Of a stretch of DNA of 64,000 bases, positions 49,125 through 59,912 are shown in pieces. Position 1 is the stretch's first letter; each line of letters begins with the position of its first letter. Under the pieces are notes generated by a model, which made no database searches, was not told the origin of the DNA, and worked only from the letters and a program-made list of their open reading frames with translations. The DNA comes from Ilyonectria destructans (Eukaryota; Ascomycota; Sordariomycetes; Hypocreales; Nectriaceae): positions 1,116,001 through 1,180,000 of the forward strand of contig JAHEWK010000016.1 of the NCBI GenBank assembly GCA_020740775.1, given 5' to 3'. The position numbers were made by a program, and so were the translations under genes.

Positions 49125-51186
49125 TCAATCTCCCAAATCGCCCCAAAATTCTTTCAAATCATCCGCTCTCCACCGCGTCGACCACCCGCTCTCCCTCTCA
49201 ATCCTGCCCAGAAGCTCCAGGATGGCCTTGTGCTCGCTGGGATGGCTCATGCACCGTCCCGCGATCCACAGCGGCTGTATCCCGTTCGTCCAAGCCCCGT
49301 GATGGTCATTTGAAATGCTGATCCCACACACCTGCCTGGCGTGCCAGAGGATGCTCCGAGGCTTCGAGGCCAGGCGCACCGCAGGCGGTTGATTTTGCAG
49401 CATCAGGATGGATGCTGTGTGGTGCAGCTGATTGCCCGAGATGGCAGCGGGGTTGGAGAAGAGGATGGTTGGAAAGGGGGAGGAGTCGCTCGAGGGAATC
49501 GTCATGGTGGGGATAAACGGCGCCGGTCGGCGATGATGCCAGTCGCAAATGTACTTCCATAGCTTGAGCCAGCGCGCCCGGAACTTGGGATCATTGCGCG
49601 TCGGAGCCTGGATTATTTCCGAGGGCATGGCTAGTAGGTCGAGCACGTGGGCAATCAAGTAGACGGCGTAGTTGGCCCATTGCTCAAACTCCTTGGTGGA
49701 CCGGAAGAGCTCGACGTCGGCCTCAATAGTCCTCTTGGAAGCCCAGTGAGAAATGGGAATGAGCGTCTTGACCGAGGATATAAGTCCACCGCAGACATCC
49801 ATCCGCGCGAAGCACCAGAACAGCGCTCCCTCGATGCCTCCAACGAACCCATTGATTCCCACGGCCTCCATCAGGCTTGCGCAGCCGTCTAGATGTCGTT
49901 GCCACGCCTTGGGCGAGCAACTCAGCATTTCCAACACGCAGAGGATGACACACGTAGCGATGACAGCAGTGCTACGGGTAGGGAGGTCCGGGAGAAGTAG
50001 GTGGATCGCCTCTTGATATAGAGCGAGGCTTCGATCGGTTGGGGTCGTCTCTTTTAGCTCCAGCTGCCGCGCGGAGAGCGCAAGCATCGAGTAGCGGAGA
50101 TAGTCGTGGTTTTTGGTCATTGTGGGAAGGATATGTTGGAATTGTCGATCTTTGTCAAACTTGTCCAACCAGGGAGCAATCTCATCAAAGTAATTCTTCC
50201 ACAAGGCGCATTCTTCACCTTCCGACAACAATGGCAACTGGGTGTGGGCTGAGGTTTGATAGTCTGGAAGTGGAATTGTTTCATCCGCATCCTCGTCGAT
50301 CGTTGTCGATGTGTCGTGTAGACTGTCAGCCTCAAATCTGGGCGTCGTCGACCTCGTCGGAGCATTCGATCTCGTTTCCTGGATGAGGTGGTTCCGCAAC
50401 GTCGAGTGCAGCTCGTGGTATGCCGAGCCAGGAAGGAAGATGCCGTCTTCGGATGCCCCTTCCGGGGTGAAGGCCTGCATCTGCTCTATGTACGAATAGT
50501 CGGTAATCATGTCCATTGCAATGGGATCCATCGCCACCTGCAGCGCGGGGTCGACTTCCACTGGCGACTGCATCTGGCCGCCCTGGCGGAGGTAGAGAAG
50601 GTTCGCGACGGCGCTTTCGGTCTGGCGCTGAGATGCTGGCGACCGGTTTCCCGTGGTCGAGGGCGTCTGGTTGGCGAGGAAGCCATCTGGATGGTGTGCG
50701 ATGCGAGAGGGTCGTCCGTTCGTTCGGGCGGTCGTGGCTTGATTGTGGCCTGCATCATTTGAAATATCAGCGTCCGCGTCCGCCGACAGCGATACTAGAA
50801 CAACGTCACTCACCATTCATGCGCTCCTTAGCCTCGCCTTCATCTTCGTCGGACTCGAGGAGCGGCGAGGGCGCGTTGTAGTCGCGGATAACTTCGGATG
50901 TGATGTCGAGAATCTCAAACTCGCGGGGTGGCCGCTTCCTGGCCATCTTGCGCATCGACGGATGGCGGCCGTCCAGCCCCTGGGCATTCTCGGCCCGGAA
51001 TGTAATCTTGAGACCCCATTCGCAGTGTTCGTTCCGGCGGTAGCACGTCCCGCAGGCCGGGCGGCCCTCGTCGCACTTGCGCTTCTTGCGTCGACAGTTG
51101 AGGCAGCCGGTCCTTGTGCGCGTGCGCTTCCTGGGCGCAGGCTCCAGGCCGGGGCCGGCGTTGCTGCGGCCCAGGGCTCTGTCCAT
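49125..51186 (-). CDS. Zn2Cys6 transcription factor with fungal_trans_2-type domain
   Basis: Model complement(join(49125..50749, 50814..51186)), 665 aa, one 64-nt intron (GTGAGT...GCAG). The binuclear cluster is at residues 28-55: C28-x2-C31-x6-C38-x6-C45-x2-C48-x6-C55, preceded by a basic RKRTRTRT stretch. A disordered Asp/Ser/Thr-rich linker follows. From about residue 330 the helical regulatory domain typical of the fungal_trans_2 group appears: CALWKNYFDEIAPWLDKFD, DYLRYSMLALSARQLE, STAVIATCVILCVLEMLSC, KAWQRHLDGCASLMEAVGINGF, and near the end CMSHPSEHKAILELLGRIE. It is a nuclear DNA-binding regulator. It lies 505 bp downstream of the dihydroxyacetone kinase on the same strand, which suggests, but does not show, a regulatory link. 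An in-frame ATG 135 nt upstream is less likely. Confidence 0.92.
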
Positions 51187-51691
51187 ATTCGTTAGGCGCA
51201 GCCGAAGCGATGGCGATGGGTCGCTACATAGGACCGCGGACGGATGCTGGGGAGTCGTCGGGATGGTGGGTTGTGGAGAGACAAAGTCGAGGTTGTGGCT
51301 CTTCTGGGTTGGGAGGGGCAACTCTAGACGCCCGGATTAGCGTCCACGGCACATGGCGGTGGAGCAAGACAAGTAACGGGTCCCAATGGGCAGAAATAGA
51401 CAAACGTTCATGCACAGCTTCACTTATCGAGTCGTCAAGATGCTGGAGCTGCCGGACTGCTGGTGGAGGCCATCGTCGAGCTACCTGGTTAGTGTGCGGA
51501 ATCGAACCTGGGGGATTGCCAGGATGAACACCGCTTGGAGATGCCGTCGGCAATCCATATGGGGACGACACGTCGGACTTGGTGTGGAAGTTGTGATGCG
51601 GATCCTTGTAATTTCGTCGTTTTTTTCTTTCTCTTGCTATGGCTATTTTCATTACTCAGGGCTTTGCAGCGTCGCATTATGTAGTATTACG
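51187..51691. other. intergenic region between tandem minus-strand genes
   Basis: 505 bp holding the 3' UTR of the dihydroxyacetone kinase gene and the promoter of the Zn2Cys6 gene. No gene seen. Confidence 0.5.
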
Positions 51692-53793
51692 CTACACCTG
51701 CTTCAGCGCCATCTCCACACCCCGCAGAATGCTCACAACCCCCAGCGCCCCCGGATCCGGGATGCCGCCCTCGTCGTCGAAGCGGTCCTGGCCGACGTAG
51801 CTCGCCCGCCCCAGCGCCGCTGCCATCTTCCGCGTGGCCTCGGCGCCCACCCGGGCATCGGCGATGGCGCTGTGCAGTGGCGCGCCGGCCTGCTGGAAGG
51901 CGCTCACGAAGGGCATCAAGGCGTCCATCAGCGTGCGGTGGCCGATGCGCGCCGGCGTGTAGCGGCACAGCTCGTCCAGGCCGCCCTGCAGCGCGGTGCG
52001 GATCAAGGCTGATGCGCCGCCGTGGTCCGGTGACGAGGCCAGGTCCATCAGGCTGTTGGCGACGGCATTGAGGAAGATGGCGTAGATGGCGCCCGACGTG
52101 CCTCCCATGCTGCGCTCGGCCGTCGTGGCGGTTCGGCGAAAGATCTGCCCAATGTCGAGGGCGTCCGCATCGTCCTTCTGGAATTCCTTTACGAGCCCTA
52201 GTCGCACACAGGGTCAGCTGGTCGTTCATCCATACACCGTTCGGTCCCGGGGGCAGGTGAAAGCGCCTTACCATTGACGCCGTTGAGTAGCGTCTCTCCA
52301 CAGTCGCCGTCTCCCGCCAGTGTGTCGTACTCGGTGATCTTCGGCTCGTCCTCAGCGGTGGTCTTGGCCACTGACTCGATGATGGCCTTGACCAGCGAAG
52401 TCGGAACTGTACACCCGGTCAGCATGTAATCCGCGTAGTTGGGACAGTGGACGGACCCGTGACGCCCGTCTCCCGCTTGTTTGGCTCCTCGGCGGCAACC
52501 GTCGTCTCTCGGCTCGCCACCGCCTCCGCATCCATTGCCCAGCCGTGGATGGATCGGGGCCACGCGGGCGCCGTTGTAGGCGCATCCAGCAGTTCCACCA
52601 GCTCGTCGTCGAGCTGCAGCAGCGTCGTCGAGAACCCAGGACCGTCAAGCGACGTGACAAACGTGCCGACCAGGCTGCGGTCGATGGTGATGTCGCGCGC
52701 CACCAGCTGCCGCACAACCTCGTCCGCGATGACGCCCAGCTCGAGCACGCTCAGCCCGCCGAGGTTGTTCACCATCAGCGCCGCGCGCTGGCCGGCCTGC
52801 GGCTGCCACATGTTGGCCTTGGGCGTGAACATCATGTCCAGCGCCTTCTGCACCGTCGTCTCCAGGCTTGGCACCGCCTCGCGCTTGACGCCGGGCTCGT
52901 TGTGGATGCCCATGCCGTACTCGAGCTGGTCGCTGGGGAGCGACTCTTGATGCGCCCGCCCGGGGACGCTACATCGGTCGAGGCTGGCGGCGACGGTTGC
53001 CATTTGCGACGCCGCCTTCTTCGCGACGGCTGTGACTTCGGTGAGGTCGGCCCTGGACAGAAGCTCATGTTAGCAGACGCGCACCATCATGCTTGACGGG
53101 ACTTATATTACCCCTTGGCTGCCTTTGCCCCGGCAATCTTGTGCACAAACACAACACCGGCAAGTCCTCGCTGTCCAACCAATGCGTTGCCCTCTACCGA
53201 GACGTCGTCGCCGACAATGACCATGTTGACATTCTGTCCATCGGCCTTGGCCTTCTCAGCCGCCAACCCGAAGTTGAGCTTGTCGCCGGTGTAGTTCTTT
53301 ACAATCATCAAGGACCTGTCCTACACGTCAGCCCTTCGACCACGCACGCTTCACTCGTTCGCCTACCCCTTGGACGATTTCACAGTCTTCAGTCCCGTCA
53401 GGATCTGCGAAGCCGACGGCGACGCAAAGATCTCGCCCGCAACTACGGCGTCGAGCGCTCCCTCGCCCAAGTACCCTGCGTGGGCGGGCTCGTGGCCGGA
53501 GCCGCCGCCGGACAGCAGCACGACCTTGTCGGCATCTTTTGAGGCGCGTCGGCGATAGAGGACTTTGTTTCAGCGACGCAAGTCAGCCCATGTTTGACGT
53601 TTAGTATTCTCAGCCGTGCTCATACTTTTCTCTGAGGCAATGAGGCTCAATGATGGGTCGTTGAGTATACAACTTCGCAGGGTCCGCTGGACGGGGTTGT
53701 CGACCCCACTGATGAAGCTCTTCCCTGTTTACCGTCTCAGCTATGCCGATCATCCCAGAGGGTTGCTCGATGCGCCCGCCTACCTAGAGTCAT
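51692..53793 (-). CDS. dak1: dihydroxyacetone kinase (DhaK-DhaL fusion)
   Basis: Seven exons: complement(join(51692..52197, 52272..52406, 52457..53052, 53112..53315, 53367..53562, 53626..53724, 53784..53793)), 1746 nt, 581 aa, all phases consistent. The first coding exon is only 10 nt (Met-Thr-Leu plus one base). The enzyme phosphorylates dihydroxyacetone with ATP. N-terminal Dha[34 protein letters not shown] (His60 region), [16 protein letters not shown] (substrate Asp), [14 protein letters not shown] and the covalent-substrate His in [14 protein letters not shown]-terminal Dha[16 protein letters not shown] (Mg-ADP aspartates), [15 protein letters not shown] and [14 protein letters not shown]. 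The linker intron at 52407-52456 has a GTCCGT donor and is the weakest junction. It works in cytosolic glycerol and dihydroxyacetone catabolism. Confidence 0.95.
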
Positions 53794-54132
53794 GGTTGCT
53801 GTGCTTGGGTGTTTTTGCTGGGGCGAAAGACTTCACAGCCGACGGTCAATTCGTAAAATCACAGAGTCCTCGGGGGCATCACACCTCAACCACATAGCAT
53901 TGCGGCATCCTCAACACCTTATGCCTCGCCGTGGGCGTTCCCACATGCCCTTTTCGACAGGCAACGGGGCTGGCTTTTTCCAGGCGCGTGGCTTGTCTTT
54001 CCAAGTCCGCGGTCCCGCGGGACGGTCAGGAACCACGCCCCCGCGGCGTCGAGAGCCACCCCTCTTTGGCGTCGATTGACCGGCTGTCGGCGTTGTCTTT
54101 TTCGGCCGTGGTTTGCATCGCAACAGGCATTT

Positions 54133-54232
54133 GCAAGCGGCCTTCGCCTGGACATTCCAGTTCGCCGATGGCGCATGAAATTGCCTGATCGACAGCCCAG
54201 TTGCTACATACCACCTCCACCCCGACGAGCTC
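54133..54232 (+). repeat. dispersed repeat copy R1 (decayed coding fragment)
   Basis: Shares the segment CCAGTTCGCCGATGGCGCAT and long stretches on either side, including CCTGATCGACAGCCCAGTTG, with the copy at 56511-56671. Relative to that copy it lacks a base near TTCGCC(C)TGGAC and has a TGA after GCGCA, so its reading frame is broken. Confidence 0.75.
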
Positions 54233-54599
54233 CACCTAGACTAGCTCCGGCCGAAGTATCGGACATGAACTGTTAGTGGCCTTGAATGTTTCAGAGCTCC
54301 GATCTTGGCGGTGGAGAGGACGGCGTTGCTGGATTGCCACAATCATTAGAGACATGACAATTCCATGGTTGTCAGTTCTTAGTTAGCACACAATGATCAC
54401 AGCGCCCAAGGCAATTTGTCGCGAACACACCTAAAACAATCGCTGTCCAAAACTCTATCATTAATAACCCCACATTTTCCGCTGCAGCCGACACTACAGC
54501 GCCCGTCACACTAAAATTACAGAGATGCGCCCTGAACTACAGAGCCAAATGCCCTATAGCTAGCTAGTCTTTAGGTACAGTAGGCATGTGAAGTCCCAA

Positions 54600-54835
54600 C
54601 AATATGCCTGATTGATACTAAAAGTGTTGATTTAAAAGTTAATAAAAGCTTATCTATTAACAGAATTTATAATTTATAAAATAAAATCTTTATATTTATA
54701 AATTTCAAAATAAATTTAATAAGATAAATTTAATAAGATAAATTTAATAAAATAAATTTAATAAACTAAAATTATACAGTAAAGTAACTCTACAGTTATT
54801 GATTTTAAAGTTGTCAGAACTTTTGCATGTAACTG
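54600..54835. other. AT-rich island
   Basis: About 235 bp of strongly A/T-biased sequence in an otherwise GC-balanced region. Repeat-induced point mutation, an old insertion or a structural spacer are all possible. Confidence 0.7.
54710..54766. repeat. four tandem 14-bp AT-rich units
   Basis: Four consecutive copies of ATAAATTTAATAAG or its close variants at 54710, 54724, 54738 and 54752. Confidence 0.85.
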
Positions 54836-54843
54836 TAGGTAAG

Positions 54844-54863
54844 GTAGGTACCTAGGTACCTAC
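54844..54863. repeat. perfect 20-bp palindrome
   Basis: GTAGGTACCTAGGTACCTAC equals its own reverse complement and sits directly after the AT-rich island. Such GGTACC-type palindromes are common simple sequence in ascomycete genomes. Confidence 0.9.
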
Positions 54864-55391
54864 TGTGCTCACTAACGCCCACTAGCACCCACAAACGGAC
54901 AGGCTGGGAGATATTAAATGCGGGGCAGGAAACGCAGAGTCACGTGATGAAGATTGTACGAATAGCAACACTCTTCTCACCTCCATAAGTGTGACAACTC
55001 ACCTGCCGAATGCACTCGCCCTGAAAATGGATGGCGCTCAAGCGTCTCACCCATACGTTTCTCGCCGGCAACTCATTTCATGACAACTGGAGTGTTGATT
55101 GGGACATCACCAGCACCCCAATCTCCAAGAACCGAGTTTACTCAGATTCTACAACCTCTGGATCCCATTTCCCACTTAATTTCCTTTTGTTCACTGAGAC
55201 GGCGGTTCCGCCTCGCCTCCCTAGGTGTGCGGCCTTGGAGAAGACTCGGAGATCGTCCTTGTTTCAAGAACCACCACAGCATTAGCGAGCAGCCTGGAAA
55301 CTTTCCCAGCATCGCTTCAATGTAAGCTCTTGGACCTATCGCCACCTGTATTACTTGCATCTAACTCCACATCTTCTAGAGCTTTGCCGAG

Positions 55392-56238
55392 ATGGCTGAC
55401 GGAGAGCCATTCTCCTGATGGGGGGGATTTCGCGTCATCCAGAACGTGGCCGACAACTCGGCGGAGCTCGTCGCCAGCGACGACGAGGTTCTAAACAAGA
55501 CAGTTGGAAATATCCGTGGGACTGGATACTTCGAGAGAGCCCTGCCTGGAGCGTCTGGACGCCAGCTCAGCGGCGACTGGGTTGTTACGGAGGTCTTGGC
55601 TCGTGGGACCAACCTCTGGGAACGCGAGCTCTACAATCCCGCTGGTGGCTTCGGTGGAAAAATGCAGGCCACCATAAACAACGACTACGACCTTCAGTTT
55701 CTTTGTTGGATATTCGCCGTACACCTGGGAGTTTGTCTTTGGGAAGCGACCCCAGACCAACACAGCCATCACCAATGCTGCACTCAACGACGACAGACTT
55801 TCGCTTTTGCAGTTCAGAAAGCACCCTGGAGAGAAGATCGTTGGATCAAACACAATCCTCCACCACGACTTGGCGATCCCGGGAAACATGGCCGCTCTCA
55901 AAAAAATCATCATCCATACGAACTGGGACCAGGCACTCCACGGCGGTGATGTCAACGCCACAATAGCTAGGGACCTTACTGCTACATCATGTCGATCACT
56001 ATATGAAGGACATGTTCCACTTGATGACAGACTTTCCCTTCTGCAGTTCAGAAAGAACCCCGGACAGACGATCGTCGGATCAAACACCATTTTCCACTAC
56101 GACCTCGCGATCCTGGAAAACATGCCAAATGACTCGGCCAAAAGTCTGCGTTTATGGACCTCGACAATCCCTCTTATATGTCATTGCTCGGAACAAGGTT
56201 ATTGTCTCAAGGTCGTTGACTGCAGACAGCAGGGTTGA
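55392..56238 (+). pseudogene. broken unknown gene with internal duplication
   Basis: From the ATG at 55392 the frame reads MADGEPFS, meets a TGA, then continues in the same frame as FRVIQNVADNSAELVASDDE...GTGYFERALPGASG...DWVVTEVLARGTNLWE up to about 55690. There the protein-like reading shifts to another frame (FSFFVGYSPYTWEFVFGKRPQTNTAITNAALNDD) and runs to 56238. The second part contains two related blocks (about 55792-55892 and 56026-56127), each encoding DDRLSLLQFRKxPG and IVGSNTIxHxDLAI. I do not recognise the family. The nonsense codon and frameshift argue for a decayed gene; a spliced model that removes both was not found. Confidence 0.5.
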
Positions 56239-56510
56239 AGTCAGAAGGGTTGAATTGAAGCTTAAGGCAAAGATCACTGTGCAACAACTTATTGTTCAGC
56301 TACTGTCTCTTCAAGTGCTGGGTGTGCCACTAAATGTTTGTCTCTATTATTTGAAAATACTGTATGGCTTCAATCTATCTGATGATATTGAGTAAAGCTA
56401 TAAAAAAAAGTTAAAAAGAATTGGACCTCGACAAACCTATGTTTAGCAGCGTGCCTCTGTGTTTGGTAGTCGTCAATAACTGTGCGGTGAACAACACGAT
56501 AAATAAACCA

Positions 56511-56671
56511 TCTGGAAGCGCCCTTCGCCCTGGACCTTCCAGTTCGCCGATGGCGCATGCAACTGCCTGATCGACAGCCCAGTTGCTGCATACCACCCCA
56601 ACCACCGCTCTGACGACGGGCTCCACTCGGACTGGCACCAGTCGTACGAAAGGCTGGCGCAGGAAGTTTGA
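56511..56671 (+). repeat. dispersed repeat copy R2 (C-terminal coding fragment)
   Basis: One frame from 56513 to a TGA at 56669-56671 reads WKRPSPWTFQFADGACNCLI then DSPVAAYHPNHRSDDGLHSD and WHQSYERLAQEV, which looks like the true C-terminus of a lost gene. A TAA blocks the frame just upstream (56507-56509). It is related to the copies at 54133-54232 and 59662-59691. Confidence 0.65.
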
Positions 56672-56678
56672 CAACTTC
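56645..56678 (+). repeat. inverted-repeat arm A
   Basis: The reverse complement of this 34-bp segment, which covers the end of repeat R2, matches 56964-56996 with two substitutions and one indel. The arms enclose about 285 bp of A/T-rich DNA. Confidence 0.75.
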
Positions 56679-56963
56679 AGAAGTATCTAGACCGCCTCCA
56701 CACAGTACAATCTGCGACCGATTACTGCCCAAGTTATGTAGGTAAGTGATAGCAGTAGAGCTTCAATTAAAATATATCCAATATTGTGTACTAAAGTATA
56801 TCTAAGGCTAGTAGTAAACCCTCACTTTTAGAAGTAAAACCTCAACTTTAGTTATTAGCTGAATACTAAATAATAAAGCTCTAAGAAGTGTATTAGGTAA
56901 GTACTGAAAGACACTGCCCATACACTGCACTGTACAGCCAGTATGTAGGTACCTCTACCTGGA

Positions 56964-56996
56964 GAAGTTGTCAAGTTTCCTGCGCCAGCCTTCGTA
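56964..56996 (-). repeat. inverted-repeat arm B
   Basis: Partner of the arm at 56645-56678, in opposite orientation. It reads GAAGTTGTCAAGTTTCCTGC and onward. It may be the tip of another, inverted copy of the R2 gene fragment. Confidence 0.75.
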
Positions 56997-57729
56997 GTAT
57001 CAGACGTAAATGTTTCAGAGCTCCGACACAGACTTTTGGTCGAGTCATTCACTGTGCGCTACAAGCCTGGCCCTGGAAACCCACGCCATGATTGCCCTGT
57101 GCCGGCGCCCAAAGTGGATTGCCGCCGCACCACGCAGTAGCAGAGGTGGGCCCCCAGTTGGTGCGGGTTTAACCAGCATAATGCCATCGGCCGAGGATAG
57201 GGACATTTGGTGATTTGAGCATCCAGACGGAATCCTGCTGCCTGCTCACTAACGTCGTAGTCGCGATCCCAAAAGGGTCCAAGGTTCCATCTTCACCCGA
57301 CTCTCGGACCACATGGTCCCCCTCGTCTCGCGGACCTCCGCTTGGGAATGCCTTCACGGCGCCCGAAACCGCAAGGGATCGCCCAAGTGCCTCCATCGCG
57401 CTAATGGCCCCCGGCGCGACCCCAGAAAATTTCCTTCCGAAGTTGCGTGATGTAATTCCCGTCTACACGGGTCCGCCCATGGGGCTTTCGCCTCTGGGGA
57501 ACCGGTTTTGCGGGTGCCCCAGTTTCTGCCACACGAGGACAGCCAAGCTCTGATTTTTTCGACGTCTCTGGGGTCGACTGGGGAAACTTCAGCCGGGGTG
57601 CAGTCGCATACAGTAGTATATGAACATGGCCGTGTCCCCCCGCGAATACCTTCAATTCTCCAGACCATCTCAAGCTTCCAGGGAGCAACTCTCATTCTGC
57701 TGCTCTAATTTGTTCGTCATCAGCCCACC
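56997..57729. other. promoter-side region of the sugar transporter
   Basis: No gene seen. A TATA-like GTATATGA lies near 57616-57623, about 110 bp before the transporter start codon, and CTGGGG motifs cluster at 57494-57583. Confidence 0.45.
57494..57583. promoter_or_regulatory. cluster of CreA-type CTGGGG sites
   Basis: CTGGGG (fits the SYGGRG carbon-repressor consensus) occurs at 57494-57499, 57568-57573 and 57578-57583, and in reverse orientation at 57517-57522. The last pair is a 10-bp-spaced direct repeat. The cluster lies 147-236 bp upstream of a sugar transporter, a fitting place for glucose repression. The match is by eye only. Confidence 0.4.
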
Positions 57730-59502
57730 ATGACCCACCTCGTCGGAAAGCCCCTTGACTGGGCAATTACTGCTACGGCCGGCTCTGGCTTCCTCCTGTT
57801 CGGCTACGACCAGGGCGTCATGTCGGGCCTGTTGACCGGCGATGCGTTCACCAACATGTTCCCCGAGATCGACACCACCAACGGCGGCGGCGGCAGCTCC
57901 TCGCTGCAGGGCACCGTCGTTGCCATTTACGAGATCGGTTGCTTTTTCGGTGCCATTTTCTGTCTGGTGTGGGGCGAGTATCTCGGCCGTCGAAAGTGCA
58001 TCATGCTTGGTTGTGTGGTGTTGAGCATCGGTGCTGCCCTCCAAGCCTCTGCGTACGGCATCCCCCAGATGATTGTCGGCCGTATCGTGGCTGGCCTCGG
58101 AAACGGAATGAACACGAGCACTATTCGTAAGTATTTGGTTTTTTTTTAGCTTTACTCTCAATGTCAACAGATGGATCAAAGCCATGCAGTATCCGTACGC
58201 CGAGGAATCACTAACAAGTCTATAGCTGTGTGGCACTCCGAATTGATGAACGCCAAAGACCGCGGCCGTGGTCTTGCTATCGAATTGGCAATTAATATAT
58301 TCGGCGTAATGACTGCATACTGGATCGATTACGGGATGTCATTCGTACTCAGCGAATCCCAATTCCGCTTCCCTCTTGCGCTGCAAATCCTGTTTGCCGT
58401 CGTCACCCTCGCCGGGATCCTCTTCCTCCCTGAGTCCCCTCGATGGCTCGTCGCCCACGACCGCCACGACGAGGCCCGCGAAATCCTATGGGCTGTTAGC
58501 AAAAATGCCAAGCAGATTGACAAGGACGACCCTGCCATCAGCCGCAACCTGGCTGAGATTCAGCATGCCATTCGAGAGGAGCGTGAGGCCGCTCAGACCA
58601 GCAGCTTCAAGGCTATGTTCAAGAACGGTGACCAGAAGTTCCTTTACCGAACTCTCCTCGGCATTGGAGGCCAATTTATGCAGCAGCTGTCGGGTATCAA
58701 CTTGATCACTTACGTATGTATTCCCATTTTCCCTGATTTTTGGCGATTTTTGGCCGTCTAACATGCTGCGTTTAGTACGCCCCCGTTATTTTCCAGAAAT
58801 CCGTCGGCATGACGCAACGCATGTCCCTCCTCCTGGCCGGATTCAACGGCGTCGCCTACTTCTTCTCATCTCTGATTCCCATCTGGATCATTGACCGCCT
58901 TGGACGCCGAAAGCTGATGCTGTTCGCTGCTGCGGGCCAGTGTGCTTGCATGGCCATCCTCGCCGGCACCGTCTCAGACGGAGGCACCGCAGCCGGTATT
59001 GTCGCCATTGTCATGCTCTTCCTCTTCAACTTCTTCTTTGCTGTTGGGCTTTTGGCCATTCCTTGGCTTTGTAAGTCGTCCTGTTTGGTCTACATCCAAG
59101 TCAACGTCCCGTCTAACATCCAACCCAGTGCCCGCCGAGTATGCCCCCTTAGCCATCCGCACCCGCGCCGCCGCGCTTGCAACCGCTTCCAACTGGATTT
59201 TTACTTTCTTGGTCGTAGAGATAACTCCCGTCTCTATTGATAGCATTGGCTGGAAGACATACGTGTATTTCGGTGTCTTCAACTTCTGTTTCATCCCCAT
59301 GATCTACTTCCTCTATCCTGAGACTCGCTTCCTGTCCCTGGAGCAAATCGACAAGCTTTTCACCGGCGACAAGATTAAGCTCCACTGGGACAACAGCATG
59401 GGAATTCCTGGTGAGGCTCCCGCTAAGGAGTCGGACGCCGAGACTGCTGGCGCGGAGCATGAAGAGAAGACGCTGGGCGAGCGCAAGTCGGACTCTTTGT
59501 AA
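57730..59502 (+). CDS. MFS sugar transporter
   Basis: Model join(57730..58126, 58226..58713, 58776..59070, 59129..59502), 517 aa, phases consistent, introns 99, 62 and 58 nt. Sugar-porter signatures: TM1 GSGFLLFGYDQGVMSGLLTG, GEYLGRRKCIMLG, GRIVAGLGNGMNTSTIPVWHSEL, AINIFGVMTAYWIDYG, LFLPESPRWLVAH (PESPR intact), GIGGQFMQQLSGINLITYYA, IDRLGRRKLMLF, WLLPAEYAPLAIRTRAAALAT, and FLYPETRFLSLEQIDKLF near the end, then an acidic cytoplasmic tail. It would be a plasma-membrane proton symporter or facilitator for a hexose, disaccharide or polyol. It lies 3.9 kb from the dihydroxyacetone kinase, separated by repeats. Confidence 0.94.
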
Positions 59503-59912
59503 ATGCGATGGAGCTGCGCGAAAAGGGGAGCACGCTTGAGTGCGCTTGTGGAGGGAAGACATGATGTTGAAAGGATACCCGTTAATTAGCCATTGGCCCA
59601 AACTTGCAATGGGCGAGTTGGGCAAAACTAGTCTCAATATATTTGTCAAATGCCCCAGAACTACATTCCAGTCCGCCGATGGCGCATGCAATCCTCGGTT
59701 CAGTGGCAGCTATCTTGAGCCTTAATAGCAGCGGCGGGTTCTTGGGCCTTAGACTAACACCCGTTGGGATACTCGCACAACAAGACAAGAGGAAGAAAAA
59801 AGAAGACCCATGCTAGAGAAATCTACCAACCAGAGGCACGTCGCATCTGTTCAAGCCGTTGTTCACCAGCCCGTTGTCCCCCTCGCCGGTATCCTCCTCG
59901 CTGGAATCTCCC
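59503..59912. other. intergenic region between convergent genes
   Basis: 410 bp with the 3' UTRs of the transporter and the RRM gene. It holds a short repeat copy (R3). Confidence 0.5.
59662..59691 (+). repeat. short dispersed repeat copy R3
   Basis: About 30 bp matching the core of R1/R2 (ATTCCAGTCCGCCGATGGCG and the next bases), with one substitution. It lies downstream of the transporter gene. Confidence 0.6.

Larger units (their letters stand above)
53794..55391. other. gene-free, repeat-bearing stretch
   Basis: Upstream of the dihydroxyacetone kinase. No supportable gene. Contains a degenerate dispersed repeat (54133-54232), an AT-rich island with tandem 14-mers and a perfect 20-bp palindrome, listed separately. 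Confidence 0.5.

Noticed and set aside
51500..51530. GGAATCGAACC-like string resembling a reversed tRNA T-loop
   Set aside because: No matching acceptor, D or anticodon arms nearby on either strand.
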